DNA of 64,000 nt from Neotabrizicola shimadae (GCF_019623905.1 NZ_CP069370.1:496001-560000), one strand, 5' to 3'; positions 1 through 10,668 are shown, counted from the first letter of the stretch. Numbers and translations are program-made. Notes: generated by a model not told the origin, from the letters alone.

Positions 1-1
1 G

Positions 2-475
2 CCCATCACCACCACGCTGCGCTTGGCCGAGATCGTCGCGCGTTGCCTGCCGCGGCCCAAACCGGGGCAAAGCCATCCCGCCACCCGCAGCTTCCAGGCG
101 CTGCGCATCGCCGTGAACCGCGAGTTCGACGAGCTGCTCGACGGCCTCAACGCCGCCGAACGGGCGCTGAAGCCCGGCGGTCTCTTGGCCGTGGTCACCT
201 TCCATTCGCTCGAAGATCGCGTGGTGAAGCGCTTCTTCGCCCAGGCCGCCGGCCAGGAGGGCAACGCCAACCGCTACGCCCCCGCCGTCGCCCAGGAAGC
301 CCCCCGGTTCGAGCTTGTGACCCGCCGCGCCACAGGCCCCGACGACGAGGAACTTGCCGCCAACCCGCGCGCCCGCTCGGCCAAGCTGCGCGTCGCCCGC
401 CGCACCGATGCGCCCGCCCGCGCACCCGATCCCGCCAGTCTCGACCTTCCCACCCTGCCGCAGAAGAGCCGCTGA
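2..475 (+). CDS. rsmH: 16S rRNA m4C1402 methyltransferase RsmH, 3' part
   Basis: This is the C-terminal 157 residues of RsmH (MraW), the SAM-dependent methyltransferase that N4-methylates C1402 of 16S rRNA. The 5' end lies outside the window, so the reading frame enters at base 2. The family signatures [15 protein letters not shown] and FHSLEDR are visible, followed by the usual variable basic tail. It is the first gene of the division and cell-wall cluster. Its TGA stop shares one base with the ATG of ftsL, indicating translational coupling. Confidence 0.96.
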   Translation, partial: PITTTLRLAEIVARCLPRPKPGQSHPATRSFQALRIAVNREFDELLDGLNAAERALKPGGLLAVVTFHSLEDRVVKRFFAQAAGQEGNANRYAPAVAQEAPRFELVTRRATGPDDEELAANPRARSAKLRVARRTDAPARAPDPASLDLPTLPQKSR

Positions 476-840
476 TGCGTCCCGTTCTCTATGTCCTCTC
501 CTTCCTTGCCGTCATGGGCCTCGCCTTCTGGGCCTACCGCGAGAACTACGCGACCCAACACGCCCTGCGCGAGGTGGCGGGCCTGCAGGACGAGATCGCC
601 AGCCTGCGCGAAAGCCTCGCTCTGACCCGCGCCGAATGGGCCTATCTCAACCGCCCGGACCGCCTGCGCGAGCTGGCCACCATCAACTTCGACCGACTCG
701 GCCTCCTGCCGCTGGAACCTGGCCAATTCGGCCAGGTGACACAGGTGGCCTATCCCCGCGCCAAGCTCGACCTTCCCGGCGACCTCGGCCAGCCCGTCAC
801 CATCATGGGCGAAGACACCGACGAGGGGGACCTGCCGTGA
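475..840 (+). CDS. ftsL: cell division protein FtsL
   Basis: A 121-residue bitopic protein with a short N-terminus, one membrane segment at about residues 3-20, then a heptad-like region (about 28-50) typical of FtsL, which pairs with FtsB and FtsQ in the divisome. FtsL is poorly conserved, so the call rests on size, topology and its exact place between rsmH and ftsI. The start ATG overlaps the rsmH stop by one base, and the stop lies inside the first codons of ftsI. The function is inferred from synteny. Confidence 0.9.
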   Translation: MRPVLYVLSFLAVMGLAFWAYRENYATQHALREVAGLQDEIASLRESLALTRAEWAYLNRPDRLRELATINFDRLGLLPLEPGQFGQVTQVAYPRAKLDLPGDLGQPVTIMGEDTDEGDLP

Positions 841-2630
841 TCCGCACCCCCCTTCGCCCTCTCGCCCGCATCCTCCACGCCCGCGCCCAGGGCGAAAACC
901 CCGATGCCATCGAGGCCGAAAACCGCCGTGCCCGCCACGAGGTGATGCGCGACCGGTCGCGGGCACGCGCCGAGGGTCGCATCCTCCTCCTGGGTCTCGG
1001 CTTCATCGTGGCCTATGCCGCCATCGGCGCGCAGATGATGAAGATCGCCGCGACCGAGCCCGAGGAACCCCGCTCCGCCTCTTCCGGCGCCGAAATCCTC
1101 GCCGGCCGCGCCGACATCACCGACCGCAACGGCCGCATCCTCGCCACCAACATGCTGACCCACGCGCTTTACGCCCAGCCCAAGGACCTGGTCGATCCCG
1201 CGCGCACCGCGCAGATGCTGGCCGAGATCTTCCCCGACCTGAAGGCCGAGGACCTGCAACGCCGCTTCACCGACGGGCGCAGCTTCCTGTGGATCAAGAA
1301 GGTCATCAGCCCCGAACAGATGCAGCAGGTGCACGAGATCGGCGATCCCGGCCTTCTGTTCGGCCCGCGCGAGATGCGGCTCTACCCCAACGGCGCACTC
1401 GCCTCCCACATCCTGGGCGGCGCCTCCTTCGGCGCCGAAGGCGTGTCCTCGGCCGAGGTCATCGGCACCGCCGGCATCGAAAAGGCGCTGGACGCCCGCC
1501 TGCGCGACCCGGCCCAGGCCGGCGCGCCGCTGGAGTTGTCCATCGACCTCACGGTGCAGGCGACGATCGAGGAAGTGCTCGATTCCGGCATCAAGATGAT
1601 GAACGCCAAGGGCGGCGCCGCCGTCCTCCTGGACGTCAAGACCGGCGAGATCATCGCCATGGCCTCGCTGCCCGACTTCGACCCGAACGACCGCCCGCAA
1701 CCGCTGGTCAAGGGCGATCCCGCCGACAGCCCGCTCTTCAACCGCGCGGTCCAGGGGGTCTACGAGCTTGGCTCCACCTACAAGATCTTCACCGCCGCCC
1801 AGGGGATGGAGCTTGGCCTCGTCAACCCCGAAACCATGGTCGATGCCGATGCGCCGATGATCTGGGGCAAGTTCAAGATCAAGGAATTCGACAACCACAA
1901 CTACGGCCCCCTGCTTTCGGTCACAGACGTCATCGTGAAATCGTCGAACGTCGGCGTGGCTCATATCGCCATGATGATCGGCGGCACACGCCAGCAGGCC
2001 TTCCTGCGCGCGCTCGGCCTTCTGTCCCCCTCGCCGGTCGAACTGGTGGAAGCGGCGGGCGCCAAGCCCCTGGTCCCCGCGCGCTGGCCGGAAATCGTGA
2101 CGATCACCGCCTCCTACGGCCACGGCCTGTCCTCCAGCCCGCTGAACCTCGCCGCGGCCTATGCCACCATCGCCAACGGCGGAATCACCGTCACCCCCAC
2201 GCTTCTGAAACACCCCACCCCGGTAGAGGGCGCCCGCGTCCTGCGCCCGGAAGTGGCCAAGAACTCCGTTTCCATGCTGCGCCAGGTGGTGACGCGCGGC
2301 ACCGCCTCCTTCGCCGAGGTGCCGGGCTATGCCGTCGCCGGCAAGACCGGCACCGCCGACAAGCCCAAGCCCACCGGCGGCTACTACCACGACAAGGTGA
2401 TCAACACCTTCGCCTCGATGTTCCCGGCCAACGACCCGAAATACGTCCTCACCGTCACCCTGGACGAGCCGGTCGAAACCTCGGGGCCCGAGCCGCGCCG
2501 CACCGCCGGCTGGACCGCCGTTCCCGTCGCCGCCGAGATCATCCGCCGCGTCGCACCGCTCGTCGGGCTCAGACCGCAGGTTGATGCCGGGGCGGCGAAT
2601 GGTCTAACAGCCGTCAGCGTCACCGAATGA
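837..2630 (+). CDS. ftsI: peptidoglycan D,D-transpeptidase FtsI (PBP3)
   Basis: A 597-residue class B penicillin-binding protein that cross-links septal peptidoglycan. After a cytoplasmic tail it has a membrane anchor (about residues 45-65), the dimerisation/pedestal domain starting with ITDRNGRILATN, and a transpeptidase domain with the serine motif STYK (S313-K316), SSN (369-371) and KTG (503-505), so all catalytic motifs are intact. The start is GTG at 837, overlapping the ftsL stop by four bases. A 36-base gap separates it from murE in the same operon. Confidence 0.97.
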   Translation: MIRTPLRPLARILHARAQGENPDAIEAENRRARHEVMRDRSRARAEGRILLLGLGFIVAYAAIGAQMMKIAATEPEEPRSASSGAEILAGRADITDRNGRILATNMLTHALYAQPKDLVDPARTAQMLAEIFPDLKAEDLQRRFTDGRSFLWIKKVISPEQMQQVHEIGDPGLLFGPREMRLYPNGALASHILGGASFGAEGVSSAEVIGTAGIEKALDARLRDPAQAGAPLELSIDLTVQATIEEVLDSGIKMMNAKGGAAVLLDVKTGEIIAMASLPDFDPNDRPQPLVKGDPADSPLFNRAVQGVYELGSTYKIFTAAQGMELGLVNPETMVDADAPMIWGKFKIKEFDNHNYGPLLSVTDVIVKSSNVGVAHIAMMIGGTRQQAFLRALGLLSPSPVELVEAAGAKPLVPARWPEIVTITASYGHGLSSSPLNLAAAYATIANGGITVTPTLLKHPTPVEGARVLRPEVAKNSVSMLRQVVTRGTASFAEVPGYAVAGKTGTADKPKPTGGYYHDKVINTFASMFPANDPKYVLTVTLDEPVETSGPEPRRTAGWTAVPVAAEIIRRVAPLVGLRPQVDAGAANGLTAVSVTE

Positions 2631-2666
2631 CGCGGTGAACACGGACGCGCGGGGCAGGGGCAGGCG

Positions 2667-4151
2667 ATGGCGGAACGGAAGGCAACACTGGCGGAACTGG
2701 GGCTGACGGCGCGCGATGGCCGGCAGGCCGCCATCACCGGCCTCACGCTGGACAGTCGCGCCGTGCGTCCCGGCCATCTCTTCGCCGCCCTTCCCGGCAG
2801 CCGCACCCACGGCGCCGCCTTCATCGCCACCGCGCTCGACCAGGGCGCCGCCGCCATCCTCACCGATGCCGAAGGCGCCCGCCTCGCGGCCCCGGCCCTT
2901 GCCGCCAGCCCCGCCGCGCTCATCGTCGCCGAAGACGCGCGCGAGGCCCTGTCGCGCGCCGCCGCCCTTTGGTTCGGCGCCCAGCCCCGCATCATGGCCG
3001 CCGTCACCGGCACCAACGGCAAGACCTCCGTGGCCACCTTCACCCGCCAGATCTGGCAGGCGCTTGGCCATGCCGCCATCAACATCGGCACCACCGGCGT
3101 CGAAGGCGCATGGGTTGCCCCCTCCGCCCACACCACGCCCGATGCCGTGACCCTGCACCGCGTCCTGGCCGAGGCCGCTGCCGCCGGCGTCACCCATGCC
3201 GCGATGGAGGCTTCGTCCCACGGCCTCGACCAGCGCCGCATGGACGGCGTGCGCCTGACCGCGGCGGGCTTCACCAACCTCACCCAGGACCATCTGGATT
3301 ACCACGGCACGATGGAGGCCTATTTCCAGGCCAAGGCCGGCCTGTTCGACCGTCTCCTTCCGCCCGAAGGCGTGGCCGTCATCAACACCACGGGCGCCAT
3401 GGGGCCGGAAATGGCCGACAGGGCGGCAGATCGCGGCCTGACCGTGCTGGCCGTGGGCCGCGCCCAGAACGCCGACCTCCGCCTCATCGCCACCCGCCCC
3501 CATGCCACCGGTCAAGAGGTGCGCTTTTCCTGGCAGGGCAAGCCGGTGCAGGTCGAGCTTGACCTGATCGGCTCCTTCCAGGCCGAAAACGTGGCCGTGG
3601 CTGCCGGCCTTGCCATCGCCTGCGGAGAAGACCCTGACCGCGTGCTGTCGGTCCTGCCGCGGCTCACGGGCGTGCGCGGCCGGATGCAACTGGCGGCCAC
3701 CCGCGCCAACGGCGCCCCGGTCTTCGTGGATTACGCCCACACGCCCGACGCCATCGAAACCGCGCTCAAGGCGCTGCGCCCGCATGTGATGGGCCGCATC
3801 CTCATCGTCTTCGGCGCCGGCGGCGACCGCGACCGCACCAAGCGCCCGCTGATGGGCAAAGCCGCCCATGACCACGCCGATGTTCTGTATGTGACAGACG
3901 ACAATCCCAGAACCGAGGTTCCGGCCGCTATTCGTGCAGAAATAATGCAAGCCTGCCCCGAAGCGAACGAGGTCGGCGACCGGGCCGAGGCCATCCTGCG
4001 CGCGGTGGACCAGCTCCAGCCGGGCGATGCGCTCCTGATCGCGGGCAAGGGGCACGAGACCGGCCAGATCATCGGCCGCGACGTCTATCCCTTCGACGAC
4101 GTGGAACAGGCCTCCGTCTCCGTCGCCGCGCTGGAGGGCCGCCCCGCATGA
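2667..4151 (+). CDS. murE: UDP-MurNAc-tripeptide synthetase MurE
   Basis: A 494-residue cytoplasmic Mur ligase that adds the third peptide residue to UDP-MurNAc-L-Ala-D-Glu with ATP. The P-loop TGTNGKTS is at residues 114-121. The DNPR motif at 412-415 is the recognised signature for meso-diaminopimelate rather than lysine, so the cell wall should be of the DAP type. The C-terminal ligase domain with the GKGHE motif is complete. The stop overlaps the murF ATG in an ATGA junction. Confidence 0.97.
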   Translation: MAERKATLAELGLTARDGRQAAITGLTLDSRAVRPGHLFAALPGSRTHGAAFIATALDQGAAAILTDAEGARLAAPALAASPAALIVAEDAREALSRAAALWFGAQPRIMAAVTGTNGKTSVATFTRQIWQALGHAAINIGTTGVEGAWVAPSAHTTPDAVTLHRVLAEAAAAGVTHAAMEASSHGLDQRRMDGVRLTAAGFTNLTQDHLDYHGTMEAYFQAKAGLFDRLLPPEGVAVINTTGAMGPEMADRAADRGLTVLAVGRAQNADLRLIATRPHATGQEVRFSWQGKPVQVELDLIGSFQAENVAVAAGLAIACGEDPDRVLSVLPRLTGVRGRMQLAATRANGAPVFVDYAHTPDAIETALKALRPHVMGRILIVFGAGGDRDRTKRPLMGKAAHDHADVLYVTDDNPRTEVPAAIRAEIMQACPEANEVGDRAEAILRAVDQLQPGDALLIAGKGHETGQIIGRDVYPFDDVEQASVSVAALEGRPA

Positions 4152-5592
4152 CCGCACTCTGGACCACTGACGATGCCGAAGCCGCGACTGGCGGCCGCTC
4201 CACCCGGACGTGGCAAGCCAGCGGCGTTTCCATCGACACCCGCACGATCCAGCCGGGCGATCTCTTCGTCGCGCTGAAGGATATCCGCGACGGCCACGAT
4301 TTCGTGGCCCAGGCGCTGGCCAAGGGCGCCGCCGCCGCGCTCGTCTCGCGCATCCCCGAAGATGTCCCCGCCGACGCGCCGCTTCTCATCGTCCCCGAGG
4401 TGCTGCCCGCGCTGGAAGCCCTCGGCCGCGCCGCCCGCGCCCGCACCCGCGCCAAGGTCGCCGCCGTCACCGGCTCGGTGGGCAAGACCTCCACCAAGGA
4501 AATGCTGCGGGTCCTGTTGTCGGGCCAGGGCAAGACCCACGCCGCCGAAGCCAGCTACAACAACCACTGGGGCGTGCCGCTGACCCTGGCCCGCATGGCA
4601 CCCGACACCGATTTCGCGGTGCTGGAACTGGGCATGAACCACGCGGGCGAAATCGCCCCGCTCGCCCGCATGGTCCAGCCCCACGCGGTGATGATCACCA
4701 CCATCGCCCCCGCGCATCTGGAAGCCCTCGGCAGCCTCGAAGGCATCGCCCGCGAAAAGGCTTCCATCGTCGAGGGGCTCCAACCCGGCGGCGCCGCCAT
4801 CCTGCCAGCCGATGCACCGTGCGCCGACATCCTGCAAGACATCGCCGCCGCCTCGGGCGCCCGCATCGTCGCTTTCGGCGAGGCCGCATCCGCGGATTAC
4901 CGGCTCGAAAGCACCCGTCTCTGCGATACGGCAACCGTGGCCCACGCCCTGCGCAACGGTGCGCCCTTCCTCTTCAAGGTCATGTCGCCCGGACGCCATT
5001 TCGCCGCCAACGCCCTCGGCGCGCTCGCCCTGGCCGAGGCGCTTGGCGCCGATCCGGTCATGGCCGCGCTCGATATCGGCCGCTGGCAGCCGCCGGCAGG
5101 CCGGGGCACGCGCGAGCGCATCCTGCTCGATCCGGTCGAGGAAACCCATTTCGACCTGATCGACGATGCCTTCAACGCCAATCCCGCCTCGCTGGCCGTG
5201 GCGCTCGACATCCTCATCGCCGCCAAGCCCTCGGACGGGCAGGGCGCCCTGCACCAGGGCCGCCGCATCGCCATCCTGGGCGACATGCTGGAACTTGGTC
5301 CCGACGAGATCGCGCTCCACCAGGCCATCGCCCGTCATCCGGGCCTTGACGCCATCGCGGTGATCCACTGTGTCGGTCCGCGGATGAAGGCGCTCTGGCA
5401 GGCCCTGCCACGCCGCCAGCGCGGCCATTGGACAGAGACGGCGCCCGAACTCGCCGCCCATGCCAAAACGCTCTTCGACCCCGGCGACATCGTGCTGGTC
5501 AAGGGCTCCAAGGGATCGAAAGTCAGCCTGGTCGTCGACGCGCTGCGCCGGCTCGGGCAAGGGGTGGCGCAAGACCACCGGGGGACAGAATA

Positions 5593-5593
<1 letters not shown>
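4148..5593 (+). CDS. murF: UDP-MurNAc-tripeptide--D-Ala-D-Ala ligase MurF
   Basis: A 481-residue Mur ligase that adds the D-Ala-D-Ala dipeptide, completing the UDP-MurNAc-pentapeptide. The ATP loop TGSVGKTS is at residues 108-115, with the family [12 protein letters not shown] block and the AFNANP motif further on. Length is normal for the family. It starts within the murE stop (ATGA overlap) and its TAA shares a base with the mraY ATG, so murE-murF-mraY are translationally coupled. Confidence 0.97.
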
Positions 5594-6675
<1,082 letters not shown>

Positions 6676-7302
6676 GTGGCCCCGCTCGACACGCTCCTCG
6701 CCTTCCTCGCCGCCGCCGCGGTCTTCGCGCTGATGCCGGGGCCGGCGATCCTTTACGCCACGGCCCGCACCCTGGCGGGCGGCCGTCGCGCCGGCCTCAT
6801 GGCGGCGCTTGGCATCGCGCTTGGCGGCTACATCCATGTCCTGGCCGCCGCCGCCGGCCTCTCGGCTCTGTTCCACGCCGTGCCCACGGTCTATGCGCTG
6901 CTCAAGCTGGCGGGGGCGGCCTACCTCGTCTGGCTCGGCTGGGGCATGATCCGCAGCAAGGCCACCGCGGGCACACCGCAGCTTGCCCCGCAAAGCCCGG
7001 CCCGCGCCTTCCGCCAAAGCGTCCTGGTCGAGCTTCTGAACCCCAAGACCGCGCTCTTCTTCGTGGCCTTTCTGCCGCAGTTTGCAGACCCCGCCGCCAG
7101 CTTTCCGGTCTGGCTGCAACTCCTCATCCTTGGCACGGTGGTGAACCTGATGTTCGCCGCCGCCGACCTGGTCGCCGTCTTCGCCGCCTCCAGCCTTGCC
7201 CGCCGCCTTGGCAAATCCACGCGCGCCGTGGCCTGGATGAACCGCGCGGGCGGCGCGCTGCTTATGGGGCTCGGCCTGCGCCTCGCCGCCGACCGCGCCT
7301 GA
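6676..7302 (+). CDS. LysE/RhtB-family amino-acid exporter
   Basis: A 208-residue inner-membrane protein with about six hydrophobic segments and the family pattern near the N-terminus (MPGPAILYATARTLAGGRRAG) plus LLNPKTALFFVAFLPQF in the middle. Members export amino acids or small derivatives; the substrate here cannot be told. The start is GTG directly after the mraY stop, so it is probably co-transcribed with the cell-wall genes. This position is normally held by murD in related clusters, so the gene looks like an insertion or rearrangement point. Confidence 0.88.
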   Translation: MAPLDTLLAFLAAAAVFALMPGPAILYATARTLAGGRRAGLMAALGIALGGYIHVLAAAAGLSALFHAVPTVYALLKLAGAAYLVWLGWGMIRSKATAGTPQLAPQSPARAFRQSVLVELLNPKTALFFVAFLPQFADPAASFPVWLQLLILGTVVNLMFAAADLVAVFAASSLARRLGKSTRAVAWMNRAGGALLMGLGLRLAADRA

Positions 7303-7382
7303 TCCCCTGGGGCCTGACCGCCCCGCTTGCCCCCGCCGCCGGGGCAGGCCACAACAGCGGGAAACCCCAGAAAGGACCCGCC

Positions 7383-8324
7383 ATGCAGCTTCGCCCCCTC
7401 GGCCAGACCGGCCTCGTCACCGCGCCCATCGTCTTCGGCGGCAATGTGCTCGGCTGGACCATCGACGAAGCGCAGGGCTTCCGCGTCCTCGACGCCTTCG
7501 TCGATCACGGCTTCAACGCCATCGACACGGCCGATGTCTATTCCAGCTGGGCCCCCGGCAACCAGGGCGGCGAATCCGAAACCGTCATCGGCCGCTGGCT
7601 CAAGGCCCGGCCGGGGATGCGCCAGCGCATCACGCTCTTCACCAAGGTCGGTTCCGACATGGGCCGCCCCGGCGAAAAGGGCCTCTCCGCCCGCTGGATC
7701 GCCAAGGCCGCCGAAGCCTCGCTCCGTCGCCTCGGCACCGATGTGATCGACCTCTACTTCGCCCACTGGCCCGATGCCGAAACCCCGCAGGAGGAAACCC
7801 TCGCCGCTTTCGGCGCGCTGCGCGATGCCGGCAAGATCCGCGCCATCGGCGCCTCGAACCTCGATGCCGAGCAACTGGGCCATGCCCTGGCCCTCGCCGA
7901 TGCCGGACTGCCCGCCTACCAGGTGCTGCAGCCCGAATACAACCTCTACGCCCGCGACAGCTTCGAAGGCCCGCTCCGCGACCTCTGCATCGCCCGCGGC
8001 CTGGGCGTGGTCAGCTACTTTGCCCTCGCCTCCGGCTTCCTCACCGGCAAGTACCGCGGCCCGCAAGACCTTGGCCAGTCGGCCCGGGGCGAGGATATGG
8101 GCGACTATTTCACCCCCCGCGGCTTTGCGATCCTCGATGCGCTCGACCGCGTCGCCGCCGCGCACAGCGTCACCCCGGCCGAGATCGCGCTCGCCTGGGT
8201 CATGGCGCAGCCCGGCATCACCGCGCCCATCGCCTCGGCCACGAAGACCGCCCATGTCGAAAGCTTCGCCTGCGCCGCCGCGCTCAGCCTGACGACCGAG
8301 GATCTGGCGGCCCTCGACCTCTGA
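7383..8324 (+). CDS. aldo/keto reductase
   Basis: A 313-residue NADPH-dependent oxidoreductase of the aldo/keto reductase superfamily. The catalytic tetrad is visible as D48 and Y53 (in NAIDTADVYSS), K88 (LFTKVGS) and H128 (LYFAHWPD). The TIM-barrel length is normal and resembles the YajO/Tas-like subgroup; the physiological substrate is unknown. The ATG at 7383 follows an AAAGGA ribosome binding site. The frame stays open far upstream through mraY, but that is a shadow of the real genes. Confidence 0.9.
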   Translation: MQLRPLGQTGLVTAPIVFGGNVLGWTIDEAQGFRVLDAFVDHGFNAIDTADVYSSWAPGNQGGESETVIGRWLKARPGMRQRITLFTKVGSDMGRPGEKGLSARWIAKAAEASLRRLGTDVIDLYFAHWPDAETPQEETLAAFGALRDAGKIRAIGASNLDAEQLGHALALADAGLPAYQVLQPEYNLYARDSFEGPLRDLCIARGLGVVSYFALASGFLTGKYRGPQDLGQSARGEDMGDYFTPRGFAILDALDRVAAAHSVTPAEIALAWVMAQPGITAPIASATKTAHVESFACAAALSLTTEDLAALDL

Positions 8325-8348
8325 CCCCTTGGAACAGGGCGGCTCCAA

Positions 8349-8370
8349 CATATATACAATACGGAATATG
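8349..8370. promoter_or_regulatory. AT-rich imperfect palindrome upstream of the DUF302 gene
   Basis: A short AT-rich block stands out in very GC-rich surroundings. CATAT at 8349-8353 and ATATG at 8366-8370 form the ends of a 22-bp dyad just upstream of the DUF302 ribosome binding site. It may be a -10 region or an operator; no regulator can be named from sequence alone. Confidence 0.3.
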
Positions 8371-8382
8371 ATGGAGCTGCCC

Positions 8383-8778
8383 ATGTCGCCCGCGTCCTAC
8401 ACGATCACCCGCCTCCTGCCCGGCACCGCGCTGGCCGATGCCGAGACCCGCACCCGCGCCGCGCTGGCCGCCGCAGGATTCGGCGTGCTCACCGAAATCG
8501 ACGTTGCCGCCACGATGAAGAAGAAGCTCGGCCGCGACATGCCCGGCTACCGCATCCTCGGCGCCTGCAATCCCGGCATGGCCTGGGAGGCCATCGCGCT
8601 GGAACCCCGCGTCGGCGCCATGCTGCCCTGCAATGTCATCCTTCGCGAGGTCGAGGGCGGCACCGAGGTTTCCGCCGTCGATCCGGTCGCCTCGATGGCC
8701 GGCATCCCGAACCAGACGCTCAGCCAGGTTGCAGGCCTGGTGCGGGAAATGCTCGCCGGCGTCGTCGCCGCCATCTGA
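8383..8778 (+). CDS. DUF302 family protein
   Basis: A 131-residue soluble protein of the DUF302 family (TT1751-like fold), with the family core around KKLGRDMPGYRILGACNPGMA and LPCNVILRE. The molecular function of this family is not settled; members often sit near sulfur or metal stress genes. The start at 8383 is chosen because GGAG (8373-8376) is six bases upstream; in-frame ATG codons at 8368 and 8371 and a TTG at 8329 are less well placed. It is convergent with the EamA gene across a strong terminator. Confidence 0.85.
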   Translation: MSPASYTITRLLPGTALADAETRTRAALAAAGFGVLTEIDVAATMKKKLGRDMPGYRILGACNPGMAWEAIALEPRVGAMLPCNVILREVEGGTEVSAVDPVASMAGIPNQTLSQVAGLVREMLAGVVAAI

Positions 8779-8786
8779 CCGGCCCC

Positions 8787-8826
8787 GATTCTTCTGCGAA
8801 GGCCCCCGCGCCTTCGCAGAAGAATC
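8787..8826. terminator. perfect 17-bp hairpin between convergent genes
   Basis: The arms 8787-8803 and 8810-8826 are perfectly complementary over 17 bp with a six-base loop. The structure lies between the stop codons of two converging genes and ends four bases before the EamA stop, so it probably terminates both transcripts. Each arm begins or ends in GATTC/GAATC, giving a modest T-rich tail on either strand. Confidence 0.85.
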
Positions 8827-8830
8827 GCTC

Positions 8831-9700
8831 CTAGCGCGCCTTTACCCGCGTCAGCGCCACGCCGCCCGCGATGATCAGCGCCGCGCCCAGCACCGTCATC
8901 GGCCCCGGCACCTCGCCAAAGGCCAGGAACCCCAGCACCGCCGCAAAGACCAGCCAGGCATTGTCAACCGGCGCCACCACCGACAGGGGCGCCGCGCGAT
9001 AACCGCGGATCGTGCAATACTGCCCCAGCACCGCAAAGGGCCCAAGCGCAAGGCAAGCCAACAGCCCCAGCGGCCCAAGCGGCTGCCAGTCCAGCACCGC
9101 CGGAACCGCCAGCACCATGAGGCCCAGCACGGTGACATACAGCATCACCGTCAACGCCCGGTCGCGCTGTCCCAGAACCCGGATCAGCACCCCCTCCACC
9201 GCCATCAGCAGGGCACCGCCCAGCGATGCCAGCACCGGTGCCAGTACCAGCCCGCCGGAAAACGCCCCCTGCGCCAGTGCCACGACCAGCGCGCCCGCCA
9301 GGCTCACCGCCACCGCCAGCCCATGCAGCGGACCCACCCGTTCCGCCAGCACCACCACCCCCAGCACCACGGCCAGCGGCCCGTACAGCATGGCAATCGC
9401 CGTGGCATCCACGATGGGCATCTCGGCCGAGGCCCAGGTGATCGCGACCGCCGCCCCCGATCCGCACAGGGTCCGCGCCAGATGCGCCCAGGGCTGGCGG
9501 CTCTGGTACTGCCCGAAACCCCCGGTCGCCAGCGCCATCGGCACCAGAACCGCCAGCGATCCGATGCCCCGCAGGAAGGTCAGCTGGAACGCCCCGACCG
9601 CCCCGCCCGAGGCCTTTACCGCAGCAAAGATCAGCGTCCAGATCGCGGTCGAGGCCAGCGCCCACAGAATTGCGGGCAGATAGGTGAGGCGCGGCGGCAT
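8831..9700 (-). CDS. EamA/DMT-family transporter
   Basis: A 289-residue membrane protein with ten hydrophobic segments arranged as two EamA repeats, as in drug/metabolite transporters of the RhaT/YdcZ-like type. The substrate is unknown. It is transcribed away from the LysR-type regulator across a 104-bp intergenic region, the classical arrangement of a LysR regulator and its target, so control by that regulator is a reasonable inference. Confidence 0.88.
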   Translation of the reverse strand: MPPRLTYLPAILWALASTAIWTLIFAAVKASGGAVGAFQLTFLRGIGSLAVLVPMALATGGFGQYQSRQPWAHLARTLCGSGAAVAITWASAEMPIVDATAIAMLYGPLAVVLGVVVLAERVGPLHGLAVAVSLAGALVVALAQGAFSGGLVLAPVLASLGGALLMAVEGVLIRVLGQRDRALTVMLYVTVLGLMVLAVPAVLDWQPLGPLGLLACLALGPFAVLGQYCTIRGYRAAPLSVVAPVDNAWLVFAAVLGFLAFGEVPGPMTVLGAALIIAGGVALTRVKAR

Positions 9701-9708
9701 CGCGAACT

Positions 9709-9733
9709 CCGGGCGAAGATGTCTCGGGCGAAG
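9709..9733. repeat. direct repeat CGGGCGAAG in the eamA-lysR intergenic region
   Basis: CGGGCGAAG occurs at 9710-9718 and again at 9725-9733, a 15-bp period, close to the start of the EamA gene. It may be part of a regulator site or simply chance; a CGAG-N5-CTCG dyad lies nearer the lysR start. Confidence 0.3.
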
Positions 9734-9804
9734 GTTCCTCGTGTCAAACCCCGCCGCAGCCGATAAAACAAACGAGAAATCCTCGATCTGACTCAGGAAT
9801 CCTC

Positions 9805-10668
9805 ATGCAGGCCACGTCCCGCGTCTCGCTGAATGCGCTGCGCAGCTTCGCCGCCGCGGCCGAGGCGCAGGGCTTCGGCCCCGCCGCCCTGCGGCTTGGC
9901 GTGACGCCCGGCGCCGTCAGCCACCAGATCCGCGCGCTCGAAGCCGCGCTCGGCACCCAGCTCTTCCACCGCCGCAACAACGCCGTGCAGCTGACCGAGG
10001 CCGGTGAGAGGCTCTGGCGGCAGTCCGCCCCCGGTCTCCTCATCCTCGAACGCGCCCTGCGCGAGGCGCAGGAAGGCGCTTCCGAACTCTCCGTCCAGGT
10101 CCCGATGACCCTGGCGGTCCGCTGGCTCATCCCCATGCTCGACCGCTTCCGCGCCCGCCATCCCGGCCTGCGCATCCGTGTCGAAACCCTCACCGGCACC
10201 GGCCTGCCGCCCGGCCCGCCCGCCGATGTCGCGCTGGCTTATCACCCCATCGGCACGGTCCCCGCAGGCGCCGAGGTCTTTCTCGAAGACCGCTGCCGAC
10301 CCTTCCTCTCGCCAGGCCTGCTTGCCCGCCTGCCCACGCCGGGGGATCTCGCCACCGTTCCCGCGCTGCAGGGCACCGAGACGAACTGGGACTGGCAGGT
10401 CTGGCTCGCCGCCTCCGGCCAGCCCGGCACAAGGCTCGACATCGCCGGCCGCTTCGACCTCGACGATGCCGCGATGCGTGCCGCCATCGCCGGCCTCGGC
10501 ATGACGCTGGCCCCCGAGTTCGCCCTGAAGGACGACATCGCCGCCGGCCGCCTCGTCCCCCTGCCGGGCGCGCCCGAGGTGCTGCTTGGCCTCTACACGC
10601 TCCACGCCGCCCCCAGCGCCCCGCCCCAGGTCCACCGCTTCACCGACTGGCTGCGCCAGCAACGGTAA
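9805..10668 (+). CDS. LysR-family transcriptional regulator (GcvA-like)
   Basis: A 287-residue DNA-binding regulator. The winged helix-turn-helix is at about residues 8-65 (LNALRSFAAAAEAQGFGPAALRLGVTPGAVSHQIRALE is interrupted here only by the usual family variation), followed by a periplasmic-binding-protein-like effector domain. The pattern resembles GcvA-type LysR proteins. AGGAA at 9795-9799 precedes the ATG at 9805. It is divergent from the EamA transporter, its likely target. Confidence 0.9.
   Translation: MQATSRVSLNALRSFAAAAEAQGFGPAALRLGVTPGAVSHQIRALEAALGTQLFHRRNNAVQLTEAGERLWRQSAPGLLILERALREAQEGASELSVQVPMTLAVRWLIPMLDRFRARHPGLRIRVETLTGTGLPPGPPADVALAYHPIGTVPAGAEVFLEDRCRPFLSPGLLARLPTPGDLATVPALQGTETNWDWQVWLAASGQPGTRLDIAGRFDLDDAAMRAAIAGLGMTLAPEFALKDDIAAGRLVPLPGAPEVLLGLYTLHAAPSAPPQVHRFTDWLRQQR

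Noticed and set aside
750-2390. long antisense frame opposite ftsI
   Set aside because: Typical shadow frame of a GC-rich gene; the plus strand encodes a complete FtsI with all motifs.
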